NCBI GenBank assembly: GCA_937922795.1
Contig: CALAJK010000047.1
Location: 37,364-101,363 of the forward strand
Length of the DNA: 64,000 nucleotides
Reading direction: 5' to 3'
From: an uncultured Anaerolineae bacterium
Lineage (GTDB): Bacteria > Chloroflexota > Anaerolineae > Aggregatilineales > Phototrophicaceae
Position 1 is the first letter of the stretch, and each line of letters begins with the position of its first letter. The position numbers and the translations under genes were made by a program. The notes under the pieces were generated by a model. That model was not told where the DNA came from. It saw nothing but the letters and a program-made list of their open reading frames with translations, and made no database searches. Below, one piece after another: positions 31,773-41,002 of the stretch.

Positions 31773-33596
31773 TCACTCCGGCAGCGACAGCAGGTAGGCC
31801 AGCAGATCGTCCAGCTCCTCGTCGCTGACTTTGAACGTCAGCCGGTGCGCGCCGGGCAGCCGGAAGACGTCGCGCAGGGTGGCGGCGCGGCCATCGTGCA
31901 AGTAGGGCGCGCTCAGCCGCAGCCAGCGCAGCGACGGCGTATTGAACTGCGGGCCGGCGCGCTCCGTTGGCGCATCGCCCGTCCCCACGTCATGAAGCTG
32001 GAAATCCGTCCCGGCCGCGCCCACATGGCAGTCGGCGCAGCCCTGCGCTTCGAACACCGCCCGCCCGCGCGCGCGCTGGTCGGCGTCCCCCGGCGCTCCC
32101 GGCGGGCCGGCCAGCGCCCCCAGGTAGGTGACCAGCGTATCCAGGTCGAGCGAGACGCCCGCGTGCAGATCCGCCAGCGACGGCTGGCCTTCTACCAGGC
32201 CAGTCCCCGCTTGCAAGCTGCGGATCTTCAGCTCTACCCCCGCCAGGTCGCCCCAGGTCCCCGACCAGTTGTAGGGGGCCGTCTCCAGCAGATTGAACAG
32301 CAGCGGCGTATTGCGCGGCCCATCGGCGAAGCCCCGCCACACCCGGCCATCGGACATGCCGTCGAAGTGGCAGTTGGCGCAGCTCACCCAGTGATTGGCG
32401 CTCAGGCGCGGGTCAGCGGCGCTGTAGAAGAACTGCGCCCCCAGCAGAATATCTACCGGGATGGTCAGATCGCTGATCGGCACGTCGTCCACCACCTGCC
32501 GCGTGCGCGTATCCACGATGGACAGCGTGCCGTCCAGCACATTGTGGACGAACAGCAAGCTGTTATCGCGGTTGAGCAGCAGGCCGCGCGGGTTGGAGCC
32601 GACGCGGACGTTGGCCAGCGCCTGGCCGGTATCCAGATCGATCACCGACACGCTGTCGCTGCCGGCGTTAGCCACGTACAGCCAGTTCTGGAAGCGATCC
32701 AGCGCGGCGGCGAACGGCATGTTCACCGGCCGGTCAGCCGTGTCGAGCGTGATCCGGCGCTGGCGCACGTAGGTCAGCGTGTCTAACTGCACCACGTTGA
32801 CGACCGGAAAGACGATCGTGTCGAACGTCAGATTGGTGTTCTGGGCGTTGCTGCGCGTCTGCGGCATGTAGGCCACCCCGCGCGAGGCGTCCAGCTCGAT
32901 GGTTGGCGATAGGCCAGTGTCCAGCCCAGTGCTGATGGTCGCCACCAACCGCGTCTGCGGCAGGTAAATCAGGCTGATCTGCCCGCTCCAAAAGTGGGTC
33001 ACGTACAGGAAGTCGCCCCACAGCGCCAACCCGGTCGGCGCGGGCGGCACGCCGATGCGCGCCGTCACCGCCCCCTCGGCCAGATCCACGATCACCACTT
33101 CATCGCTGCCTTGCAGCGACGCCAGCGCCCGGTCAGCCCCCGCCAGCACCACACCATACGGCCACAGGCCGCCCAGCGCGATCGTGGCCGTCACCTGCTG
33201 CGCGTTCACGTCCACCAGCGACAGCGTGCCGTCGCCCCGGTTGGCGACCACAGCCAGCCGGCCATCGCCAGTCAGCGCCACCGTGCGCGGGTCGCGCCCC
33301 ACCGGGATTTCGGCCAGCAGCCGCCCCTGACTGGGAGACACCACCGACAGCGTATTGTTGAGCAGGTTGGTCGCCACTAGCGTCCGGTTGTCGTCGCTCA
33401 GCGCCAGCGTGCGGCTGGCGGCCGGCGGGCTGCGGCGGGCGTCCGGCAGGGCGAACAGCGGCTGCGGCGTGGGCTGCGGCGCGCGCTGCTGCGCCTGCAC
33501 CGAGCGCGTCGCCCCCAGCACCAGCAGCAGCAGGCCGGCGCTGAGCGCCAGCAGCAGCCCGAACACACGCAGCAGACGAAGCTTCAGATCGCTCAT
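31773..33596 (-). CDS. YVTN beta-propeller with dihaem c-type cytochrome domain
   Basis: A 607-residue exported protein. Residues 1-36 form a signal peptide or anchor ending SVQAQQ. Residues about 55-370 contain YVTN-type propeller blades (RTLVATNLLNNTLSVVSP, RLAVVANRGDGTLSLVD, NWLYVANAGSDSVSVID). The C-terminal about 200 residues carry two haem c sites: CANCH (about 400) in a context CHFDGMSDGRVW and CADCH (about 517), as in the dihaem peroxidase/MauG superfamily. The enzyme would act outside the membrane in electron transfer or oxidation. It follows the 1260-residue gene after only 14 bases, so the two are likely partners. The substrate is not known. Confidence 0.85.
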   Translation of the reverse strand: MSDLKLRLLRVFGLLLALSAGLLLLVLGATRSVQAQQRAPQPTPQPLFALPDARRSPPAASRTLALSDDNRTLVATNLLNNTLSVVSPSQGRLLAEIPVGRDPRTVALTGDGRLAVVANRGDGTLSLVDVNAQQVTATIALGGLWPYGVVLAGADRALASLQGSDEVVIVDLAEGAVTARIGVPPAPTGLALWGDFLYVTHFWSGQISLIYLPQTRLVATISTGLDTGLSPTIELDASRGVAYMPQTRSNAQNTNLTFDTIVFPVVNVVQLDTLTYVRQRRITLDTADRPVNMPFAAALDRFQNWLYVANAGSDSVSVIDLDTGQALANVRVGSNPRGLLLNRDNSLLFVHNVLDGTLSIVDTRTRQVVDDVPISDLTIPVDILLGAQFFYSAADPRLSANHWVSCANCHFDGMSDGRVWRGFADGPRNTPLLFNLLETAPYNWSGTWGDLAGVELKIRSLQAGTGLVEGQPSLADLHAGVSLDLDTLVTYLGALAGPPGAPGDADQRARGRAVFEAQGCADCHVGAAGTDFQLHDVGTGDAPTERAGPQFNTPSLRWLRLSAPYLHDGRAATLRDVFRLPGAHRLTFKVSDEELDDLLAYLLSLPE

Positions 33597-33610
33597 CGTG
33601 TTTCATCCCA

Positions 33611-36600
33611 TCAGCCGGGCCGCTGGAAAGACACCAGGCGGTCATGCAGGATGGTGAAGGTGCGCACTCGCGCCCGTGAGCGCCCATCTGCATCGGTACC
33701 CGTCACCATAAACGCCAGCGAAATCACGTCCGAAGCCGCCGGCCCCACCCCCTGCCCGTTGCTCTCCAGGTTCGGGAACACCCGCGCCAGATTGGCTGGA
33801 TTGTACTGAAATGAGAAGGAACGCCCGCTGACCTTCAGCGGGCCGGCGCTGAGGATGTAAGCGGGCGTGGTCACGGTGTGGAACACCCGCACGTCCCGCC
33901 AGCCATCCGGCGCCAGGAAGTCGAAGTTGTAGGGGAAGGCCGCCGGGATGGCCAAATCCACCCGGTTCTCGTTGCGCCACGACGCCGGCTCCGCGTCCGG
34001 CTCGACCACGTACACGTCGTACCGCGCGTCCACCGCGCCTAGCACGCTGCCGGTGGGCGGCGGCGGCTCAATCGGCCCGGCCGAGGTCAGCCCCTCGTGC
34101 CGCGCGCGGATCTCGACCGTCCACACCCCGGCCTCGTCCACGACGAAGTCCTGCGACGGATCGTAGAAATAGCCGACCGCGCTGGCGACGCCTTCGAACT
34201 GGCGCACAGCGCCGCTCGGCGACGTGATCCGCACCGCCACGATCGAGGGCAGCGTGGGCGCAAGCTGCCCGCCGATGGCCAGCGTGTCGCCGACGACCAG
34301 CGTCTGGCCGGGCGCGCCGCTGGTGGGGTGAAAGAACAGGTTCACCGGCTCATCCTGCACAATCAGCAGCGGTCCGCCGTCCGGACCGCCGGCCTCGCCG
34401 CGATACGGCGGATACACGCGCGCGCCGCGCGGGTCGGCAGGATCAATCGTGATGGCCAGCGACGCATAGGCGGCCGTCTCGTAGACGCCGGCGTCGGCGT
34501 TGCGCACCACCGCGCCGCCAAATAGGAACAGGTAATCCCCTGGACGCGACCCCGCGATGCCAGCGCCGATCTGGCGGTTGTAGACATCGTCCCAAGCCCA
34601 GTGCAGCGGGACATCCGCCCCGGCGCCGCCCTGGACGAACTGGCGCGCCGCCGCGTCCGGGCGCACTGCGCTGAAGTAGGCGTAGGCGTCATTGACGATC
34701 GCGTCCGGCGTCAGCGACGGGCTGTAAGGGCTGCCCAAAGCTGGCAGGGTCGCCAGCGGCAGCTCGCCCTCGATCGCCGCCCGGTCGAGCGTCCGGCCGC
34801 TGGGCGTCGCCAAACTGGGCGCATTCTGGCGCAGCCACGCGGCATACGCGCCCTCGCGATCCTGCACCTGGATGACCGGCGCGAACAGGCTGCGCCCGCC
34901 GGCCGGGATCCACACCACATCGCCAGGATGATACGGCGTCGTCAGCCGGCCTGCAGCGCTGGCCGGTGTGGACTGATACTGCTGCAGGCGGAACCAAGCC
35001 GGGCGCGATGCCGCTGCATAACCGTCTAAACCGCGCTGGCCGCGCGCCGTCAGCGCACCCTCCGGGGCGGCGACGACGCCGGCGCTGCGCAGGCTGCCCG
35101 CCCACAGCTTGCCTTCCACATCGGTGAAACGCGCCTCGTAATCAACCACATATTCGCCAGGCGCGTCGAAGCGCCAGGTCTCCGGCGCGTGAAAATAGCC
35201 GTACCGGTTCGCCCGCCCGGCGAACACGCGCTCAAGCGGCGCGCCGCCCGCCAGCGGGTACACGCGCAGGCGGATGGTCACTTCGGCCGCCGCATCCGGC
35301 AGCACGCGCAGACCAGGGTTGAAGGCGTCGCCCACGATGAACGGCGTCCCCGGCAGCACGGCCGGCAGCAGCGCGAACGGTTCGGCGACCACTACCCGGT
35401 ATAGGCCGCCGCCTTCATAGCGCCCACCCTGAGCATCTTCTAGGCTGCCCGTCAGCTCGATCTGGTACTCGCCGTACTGGTCGAAGGCGTAGCGGGTGAA
35501 GGCCGGGTTCAGCGTGGTCAGCCGGTACACATCCACCGGCGTCGTCCGGCCGAACAGCGCCGCCTCGTCCAGTTCGGCGGTGGACAGCCGGTTTTGCACG
35601 ATGGGCGAGCTGCCCAGATCATCCACCTGACCGTCAGGCCGGGTCACCCGCGCCGTCAGCCGCCCGCCGGGGAACAGGAACGGGATCAACGGCGCTGCTG
35701 ACGAGTCGTAGGCGTTCGGCATCAAGTTGAGCAGATACGGCTCCAACGGATACCCGATCAAGTCGCCGCCCGGCTTGGCGCGCGGGGGCAGGATGAACGT
35801 CGGGCTCTGGTAGCGCACCCGGCCGCTGAGGGCATAGCGGCCTTGATCCTGCTCTGCCAGCACTCCTCGGCTGCCGCCGCTGGCGACATCCTGGAACAGC
35901 GTCCAGACTAGGCGGGTGGGCGGCGTTTCGCCGACCTCGATCACCACCGGCAGGCGCGTCAGCGGCAGGCGCGAAATCCCCGGCCCGCTCCCGAATAGCC
36001 CGCTGTCTGACCAGGCGAACGGCTCGCCATCGCCCACCTGCGCCAAACCCTGGAAGGCCGGCACATACCGACCAACGGGCAGATCAGCCGGCAGCGGCAG
36101 GTCGAAACGCATCCCAAAAGCCAGCCGGCTGCCCCGCCGGATGATCTGCGCCGCCGGGGTGTAGGCTTCGCCCAGCAGCACATCGGCCGGCGGCATCAAG
36201 ACCGCCAGCCCGCTGGGCGTCTGCCGCGTCGACCAGCCGTTGCCCGCGCCCACTCCGGGCGCAGCCTGCGCTCCATCTGGGCCAGACAGAGGCTGCAAGC
36301 TGAGCCGTCCGCGCATCCGCAGATCGAGCGGATCGGGCGGCAGCCCTGGCGCGTCTAACGTCACGTCCAGCTCCAGCCGCAGCGTATCCCCCGGCTGGAA
36401 AGCCAGTTGATTGATGCGCCCCCGCGCCGACCAGCGCCCCGTTCCCTGGGCTACCGGCCCGGCCAGCGCGAAGCGGGTGAAGTTCTCGCCCATCTGGCTG
36501 TCCAGATAAACGATGCCGTCGCGCTCCTCCGGCGCCAGCGGGATGGCCGCCGCCACTGGCACATTCACCAGACGCGCGCCATCGCCGCCGAAGAAATCGA

Positions 36601-37393
36601 TCGCATCCAGCGAAGCGGTCTCGACCGTGGGATTGTTGGGATTGATCGCGGTGACCGGCAGCCGCACCTCCAGCGCCGCCGCCTGAACACCCGTCACCGG
36701 CAGCGTCCCCAGGTCGCGCGGGTTGGGCTGCGTGCGCGTCAGCGGCGCCGCCCCCGGCCGGCGCGGGTCAAAGCGCACATCGTACTGCGCGCCATCCAGC
36801 GTGAACAGCAGGCCGATGCGGGCGTAATCCGCCGGCGCGTCGTCGATCGCCGCGCCGATGATCAGCGACTCCTGGTTGAGGCGGGCGTACACCACCCGCC
36901 CCGGCAGCGCCGCCAGCGTCGATTCTGGGTAGGCCGCCCAATCGCCCACCTGGCCGTCAATGACGATTCGGGTGGTCGGAACGGCAGGCTGCGGGGCATC
37001 AGGGAACGAGCCGTAGATGATCGTGCCGGGGCCGCCGGGCAGCGACCCCGGGCGGCCGCGCGCCGCGTTGGGGATGTTGGCCGCCGGGCTGATCCAAAAC
37101 GGCGTGTTGCCAGGGCCGAACAGCGTAGCCGAAAAGCTGCCGGTCACACCCGCCCGCACATACTGGGTTTCTTCCGTGTACAGATTGCGCACGGCGACCT
37201 GCGCGCCCGGAAAGACCGCGCCGGCGGCGCCGGTGATCGTCACGTTGCCCTGCGCGTCCGCCGGCGAGATGCTGATGAGCGCCGCCAGCGGCGGGTCGCC
37301 GACTGCTGATCGGACACTACCCTGCGCGCGCACTGGCATCAATCCCAGGCTCAGGACGGCCAGCGTCGCGAACGCTCTACCTAAACGCCGCAA
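33611..37393 (-). CDS. Large secreted multidomain protein, function unknown
   Basis: A 1260-residue exported protein. The signal peptide is RAFATLAVLSLGLMPVRAQG. Around residue 35-65 an Ig-like segment reads NVTITGAAGAVFPGAQVAVRN. Residues about 150-290 (IVIDGQVGDWAAYP, ARLNQESLIIGAAIDD) resemble a carbohydrate-binding CBM9/DOMON-like beta-sandwich. The rest is beta-rich with repeated Ig-like or sandwich domains and no catalytic motif that I recognise. The start is TTG 37393, supported by a perfect AAGGAG eight bases upstream. The dihaem cytochrome gene follows after 14 bases. The pairing suggests a surface complex for extracellular electron transfer or oxidation of a ligand, which is inference. 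Confidence 0.75.
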   Translation of the reverse strand: MRRLGRAFATLAVLSLGLMPVRAQGSVRSAVGDPPLAALISISPADAQGNVTITGAAGAVFPGAQVAVRNLYTEETQYVRAGVTGSFSATLFGPGNTPFWISPAANIPNAARGRPGSLPGGPGTIIYGSFPDAPQPAVPTTRIVIDGQVGDWAAYPESTLAALPGRVVYARLNQESLIIGAAIDDAPADYARIGLLFTLDGAQYDVRFDPRRPGAAPLTRTQPNPRDLGTLPVTGVQAAALEVRLPVTAINPNNPTVETASLDAIDFFGGDGARLVNVPVAAAIPLAPEERDGIVYLDSQMGENFTRFALAGPVAQGTGRWSARGRINQLAFQPGDTLRLELDVTLDAPGLPPDPLDLRMRGRLSLQPLSGPDGAQAAPGVGAGNGWSTRQTPSGLAVLMPPADVLLGEAYTPAAQIIRRGSRLAFGMRFDLPLPADLPVGRYVPAFQGLAQVGDGEPFAWSDSGLFGSGPGISRLPLTRLPVVIEVGETPPTRLVWTLFQDVASGGSRGVLAEQDQGRYALSGRVRYQSPTFILPPRAKPGGDLIGYPLEPYLLNLMPNAYDSSAAPLIPFLFPGGRLTARVTRPDGQVDDLGSSPIVQNRLSTAELDEAALFGRTTPVDVYRLTTLNPAFTRYAFDQYGEYQIELTGSLEDAQGGRYEGGGLYRVVVAEPFALLPAVLPGTPFIVGDAFNPGLRVLPDAAAEVTIRLRVYPLAGGAPLERVFAGRANRYGYFHAPETWRFDAPGEYVVDYEARFTDVEGKLWAGSLRSAGVVAAPEGALTARGQRGLDGYAAASRPAWFRLQQYQSTPASAAGRLTTPYHPGDVVWIPAGGRSLFAPVIQVQDREGAYAAWLRQNAPSLATPSGRTLDRAAIEGELPLATLPALGSPYSPSLTPDAIVNDAYAYFSAVRPDAAARQFVQGGAGADVPLHWAWDDVYNRQIGAGIAGSRPGDYLFLFGGAVVRNADAGVYETAAYASLAITIDPADPRGARVYPPYRGEAGGPDGGPLLIVQDEPVNLFFHPTSGAPGQTLVVGDTLAIGGQLAPTLPSIVAVRITSPSGAVRQFEGVASAVGYFYDPSQDFVVDEAGVWTVEIRARHEGLTSAGPIEPPPPTGSVLGAVDARYDVYVVEPDAEPASWRNENRVDLAIPAAFPYNFDFLAPDGWRDVRVFHTVTTPAYILSAGPLKVSGRSFSFQYNPANLARVFPNLESNGQGVGPAASDVISLAFMVTGTDADGRSRARVRTFTILHDRLVSFQRPG

Positions 37394-37435
37394 GGTTCAC
37401 TCTCCTTGAGGTGCATTGAGGTGCGTTCAGATTTT

Positions 37436-37499
37436 GGGGCGAACACGCAGGTTCGCCCCTACTGCCCAATGGTGTAGGGGACGACCCGTATGTCGTCCC
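37436..37499. repeat. Pair of REP-like hairpins upstream of the CheR-TPR gene
   Basis: Two inverted repeats lie in tandem. The first is GGGGCGAAC (37436-37444) with GTTCGCCCC (37451-37459) and a 6-base loop. The second is GGGACGAC (37478-37485) with GTCGTCCC (37492-37499) and a 6-base loop. Both are preceded by short T/A-rich flanks of the TAGGGG type. Such paired hairpins are typical of dispersed REP-type elements. Their copy number elsewhere in the genome cannot be seen here. Confidence 0.6.
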
Positions 37500-37572
37500 A
37501 TATGCATGCAGCGCCCGCCCCCATTTCCGAATGCACCCTCTCCTTGAGGGAAGCTCGCCAGCACTCGCCTGT

Positions 37573-37578
37573 TATAAT
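37573..37578 (+). promoter_or_regulatory. -10 box of the CheR-TPR gene
   Basis: A perfect TATAAT lies 39 bases before the chosen ATG. The best -35 candidate, TTGAGG, is 23 bases upstream, which is too far, so only the -10 is supported. Confidence 0.5.
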
Positions 37579-37616
37579 GAATAAGCGATAGCGGCGTGGT
37601 ATCAAGGCGATTAGTT

Positions 37617-39014
37617 ATGCGCACCGACTCCCCAAGCACACTGGTCGCCCGCGCGGCGGCCATCATCGAGCAGCGCACCGGCCTGGCAGTGGGCGAACAG
37701 TTCCGCGCCAACCTGGGGGTTATCCTGCAGGACTTGGCCCAGGGGGATCTGCCCGGACTCGTGCGCGCGCTGCATGACACGCCGGAGACGGCTCCCGTGT
37801 GGCAGAAGCTGATGGCCGCGCTGGCCATCGGCGAAACCTATTTTTTTCGCCACAAAGCGCACTTTGAACTCTTTAGGAACTATATCCTACCGGACCTGAT
37901 CGCGCAACGCCGCCGCCAAGCCCTTAACCTGTCCATCTGGAGCGCCGGCTGTTCGACCGGCGAGGAGCCCTACTCGATCGCCATCATGCTGCGCGAACAG
38001 CTGCCCGACCTGCCGCGCTGGAATCTGCGTTTGATCGGCAGCGATCTCAACATCTATTCGCTCCAGGCCGCCCAGACCGGCATCTACCGCAAATGGGCCT
38101 TCCGCATGACCGACCAGACCTTCCAGCAGCGGTATTTCACGCCAGCAGAGGGCGGCTTGCAGATCCATCCCGACATCAAGTCGCTGGTCACCTTCCAGCA
38201 CGCCAATCTGCTGTCCGGGCCGCCCGCGCCGTCGCTTGACATCATCTTCTGCTGCAATGTGTTGATCTACTTCGAGGACAAGGCGATCCGCCGAGTGGAG
38301 GAGATCTTCTACGATGCGCTCGCCCCCGGCGGCTGGCTGATCCTCGGCCAGACAGAGATGCTGCGCTTTCACCGTGAGCGCTGGACGACGCACGTCTTTC
38401 CCGGAGCGGTGATGTACCAGAAGCCAGCCTCCGCCGAAGTGCGCCGCGCCGGTCTGCTGCACCATCTTCAGCCAGCGCCAGATCTGAAACCGTCGCCAGC
38501 CGCCCGGTCGCCCGCCCCGACTATCTACGCCGAAGCGGTGGACGCGCTGCGCCAGAAGGATTATTCCCAAGCAGAACGCATCCTGGTGGACATCCTGTCG
38601 CAGACGCCCGGCTATGCCCCGGCGCACGTGCTGCTGGGCTGCATCTTCGCCAACCGCCAAGCGCTGCCGGAAGCCCAGATGCACCTCGACACCGCCCTGC
38701 GGCTGGACTCGCTCCAGGCCGACGCCCACTATCTGAAGGGGATGATCCACCTGGAAAGCGGCCAGATGCTGGCGGCGCGCCAGGCGCTGCGAGCCGCGCT
38801 GTACTGCCGGCGCGACCACATCCTGGCGGCGCTGGCGCTCGGCTACGTGTACATCCAGACCGGCGAAAACCAGCGCGCCCGCCGCATTTGGGAGCAGGCG
38901 CTGCACCGGGCGCGGGCGCTCGTGCCCCACGCCCCCATCTCCGATCTGAGCGATCTGACCGCGGCCTCGGCCAGCGCCCTACTGGACAAGCATCTCAAAG
39001 GTCTGCCGGCATGA
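37617..39014 (+). CDS. CheR-type protein-glutamate methyltransferase fused to TPRs
   Basis: A 465-residue protein. The N-terminal helical CheR domain (about 1-75) includes LAIGETYFFRHKAHFELF. The SAM-binding domain has SAGCSTGEEPYSIAI (about 108-122), and DIIFCCNVLIYF is the family's NVLIYF motif. The C-terminal 180 residues carry TPR-like repeats (YSQAERILVDILSQTPGYAPAH and following), as in stand-alone CheR-TPR proteins. CheR methylates Glu residues of chemoreceptors. No receptor, CheA or CheB gene is in the window, so its target is unknown. Start ATG 37617 follows AAGGCG; a GTG at 37596 is an alternative. It converges with the following P-loop kinase gene. Confidence 0.9.
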   Translation: MRTDSPSTLVARAAAIIEQRTGLAVGEQFRANLGVILQDLAQGDLPGLVRALHDTPETAPVWQKLMAALAIGETYFFRHKAHFELFRNYILPDLIAQRRRQALNLSIWSAGCSTGEEPYSIAIMLREQLPDLPRWNLRLIGSDLNIYSLQAAQTGIYRKWAFRMTDQTFQQRYFTPAEGGLQIHPDIKSLVTFQHANLLSGPPAPSLDIIFCCNVLIYFEDKAIRRVEEIFYDALAPGGWLILGQTEMLRFHRERWTTHVFPGAVMYQKPASAEVRRAGLLHHLQPAPDLKPSPAARSPAPTIYAEAVDALRQKDYSQAERILVDILSQTPGYAPAHVLLGCIFANRQALPEAQMHLDTALRLDSLQADAHYLKGMIHLESGQMLAARQALRAALYCRRDHILAALALGYVYIQTGENQRARRIWEQALHRARALVPHAPISDLSDLTAASASALLDKHLKGLPA

Positions 39015-39020
39015 CCAGGC

Positions 39021-39596
39021 TCAGGGCTGAAGCCCCAACGAGGCCACTAGGGCATCCAGCGCATCCAGCAGCGTCTGCGGATCGCGGTCGTTGACCAGCG
39101 TGTAGTCGGCGATGGCGATCGGGCCGCCCTTCTCTAGGTTCTCGATCTCCAGATAGTCGCGGGCTTCCGCCTCGGCCGCGGTCAGCGGGCGCTCCGGCCG
39201 GGCGGCCAGCCGTTGGTAGCGCAGAGCACGCGGGCAGGCGATGGCGACCACCACCATCGCTGCCCCCAGTTCGTGGCGCAGCGTCTTGTATTCGCTGAAA
39301 CTGTACAGCCCATCAATGACGATGCTGGGGCGCGCGTTGAGGGCGCTCTTCAGGTGCGGCAGCGCCCGGCGGGCAATCGCATCCATGCCCTCACGCCGCC
39401 GCAGTTCCTCGCGCACGATCCGTTCGTTCTCCGGCGTCACCGCCCAGCCGCGGCGCGTCACCTCATCCACCACGATGCCGCCGAAGCGAAACTGGAAAAA
39501 GCCGCGCGCTTCCAGGTGATGGGCGCACACCGTTTTGCCCGCGCCCGGCATGCCGACCAGCGCCAGGGCGCGGGGCGCTGCGATCTCAAGTGTCAT
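39021..39596 (-). CDS. P-loop nucleotide kinase, UPF0200/dephospho-CoA-kinase-like
   Basis: A 191-residue P-loop kinase. The Walker A is GMPGAGKT (15-22). The next section, RFGGIVVDEVTRRGWAVTPENERIVREELRRREGMDAIA, follows the pattern of the UPF0200 family better known from archaea, and IVIDGLYSFSEY fits the strand before the Asp of the NMP-kinase fold. The length is normal. The substrate is unknown; a nucleoside monophosphate or CoA precursor is likely. A minus-strand TATAAT at 39639-39634 is 38 bases before ATG 39596, with GAGG as ribosome site. The gene stands between the CheR-TPR gene and an ABC operon. Confidence 0.72.
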   Translation of the reverse strand: MTLEIAAPRALALVGMPGAGKTVCAHHLEARGFFQFRFGGIVVDEVTRRGWAVTPENERIVREELRRREGMDAIARRALPHLKSALNARPSIVIDGLYSFSEYKTLRHELGAAMVVVAIACPRALRYQRLAARPERPLTAAEAEARDYLEIENLEKGGPIAIADYTLVNDRDPQTLLDALDALVASLGLQP

Positions 39597-39669
39597 CCAA
39601 CTGCCTCAGAACAGATTCGCCAACACAGGCCGCATTATAGTGGACGGCGGGCGGCAGCGGAATGACCGG

Positions 39670-40992
39670 TTAGCGGACCAGATCAACGGCCCGCCCCTGG
39701 GAGGGATCCAGCCGGATCACCTCGTCGCGGTCATCGTAATCAATCAGTTCGGCATAGCGCCCCCAGTCAATGGCGACGTCCAACTGCTGCTCGGCGATGT
39801 CATCCGGGAACTCCAGCGACAGCGCCGCGAAGAACACTTTCCACGGCAGGCTCTGGTCAGCGGCGGCCTTGAGCATCTTCATCATCCACTGGAACATCGG
39901 CAGCCGGCGCGCCCGCATGGCGAAGATCTCTTTGCGGGTGAGGATGGACGCCTCCGCGAAAATCTGCCCCAAAAGCGTCAGTTGAATGTCGCCGGCCTCG
40001 ACCTGCGCAAAACCCAGCATCTCCGCCATCTCAACCGTCTGGAGCAGATCGGACAGCTCGATCCCCAGGTCTTCATCGAGTTTGTAGAGGTCGCAGCGGC
40101 CGCCGTGCATTTCGTGAATATGCTCCAGCATGCCGGCCAGCGCCGAGGCCGAGGCGTTGGGCAGGATACGCGTCAAGCCCGGCGCGCCCGGCGGCGTGCC
40201 CACCTCTTTGGCCTCCGGTTCGGTGCGCCCGGCAATCGCGCCGTAAATGCGGTCGATCAGCGCCTCGAAGGCCGGCGCTTTGCGCTGGCGCGGATGCGGC
40301 AGGTCGATCTTGAACTCGCTGACGATATGGCCGGGCTGCTTGCCCATCACCACAACGCGATCCGCCATCGAGATCGCTTCTTCGATGTTGTGGCTGACCA
40401 TCAAAATGGCTTTAGTCGGCAGCAGGCCGCCCGTCCACAGCTCCATCAATTCGCCGCGCAGCGCCTCGGCGCTCAGCACGTCCAGCGCGCTGAACGGCTC
40501 GTCCAGGCACAACAGCTCCGGCTCGACCGCCAGCGCCCGCGCGAAACCCACCTTTTGCCGCATCCCGCCTGAAAGCTCACGCGGGTAGGCCGACTCGAAT
40601 CCGTCCATGCCGACTAGGTCGATTAACTGCTCGGCGCGGCTGTAGCGCGTCTCTCGCGGCTCGCCGCGCGCCTCCAGCGCCAGCGCCACGTTGTCGCGCA
40701 CGGTCAGCCAGGGATACAGCGCGAAACTCTGGAACACCATGGTGGCATACGGGTTGACGCCGCGCACCGGCTGGCCGCGGTAGTAAACCGTGCCGCTGGT
40801 CGGGGCGATCAAGCCGGTGACCATCCGCAGCAGCGTGCTCTTGCCGCAGCCGGACGGGCCGAGCAGCGCCACGAATTCGCCCGCCTGGATCTCCAAGTTG
40901 ATCTTCTCAACCGCCGTGAACCGGCGGTCGCCGAAGCCGTAGGCGCGGGACACATTTTCGAGCCGGAGGAGCGTTTCGCGAGTTTCCATCAT
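39670..40992 (-). CDS. NitT/TauT-type ABC ATPase with C-terminal AAA-associated domain
   Basis: A 440-residue ATPase. Residues about 1-255 form the ATP-binding domain: Walker A GPSGCGKST, signature LSGGMRQKVGFARAL, Walker B LLCLDEPFSALD and the switch His in VSHNIEEA. Residues about 300-430 match the AAA-associated C-terminal domain found in nitrate/sulfonate/bicarbonate-type transporter ATPases. The protein is longer than a simple SsuB or TauB (about 255) because of this extension, which is thought to be regulatory. It follows the permease gene after 10 bases. The substrate is not known and no binding protein gene is nearby. Confidence 0.9.
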   Translation of the reverse strand: MMETRETLLRLENVSRAYGFGDRRFTAVEKINLEIQAGEFVALLGPSGCGKSTLLRMVTGLIAPTSGTVYYRGQPVRGVNPYATMVFQSFALYPWLTVRDNVALALEARGEPRETRYSRAEQLIDLVGMDGFESAYPRELSGGMRQKVGFARALAVEPELLCLDEPFSALDVLSAEALRGELMELWTGGLLPTKAILMVSHNIEEAISMADRVVVMGKQPGHIVSEFKIDLPHPRQRKAPAFEALIDRIYGAIAGRTEPEAKEVGTPPGAPGLTRILPNASASALAGMLEHIHEMHGGRCDLYKLDEDLGIELSDLLQTVEMAEMLGFAQVEAGDIQLTLLGQIFAEASILTRKEIFAMRARRLPMFQWMMKMLKAAADQSLPWKVFFAALSLEFPDDIAEQQLDVAIDWGRYAELIDYDDRDEVIRLDPSQGRAVDLVR

Positions 40993-41002
40993 GCGGCATC
41001 CT

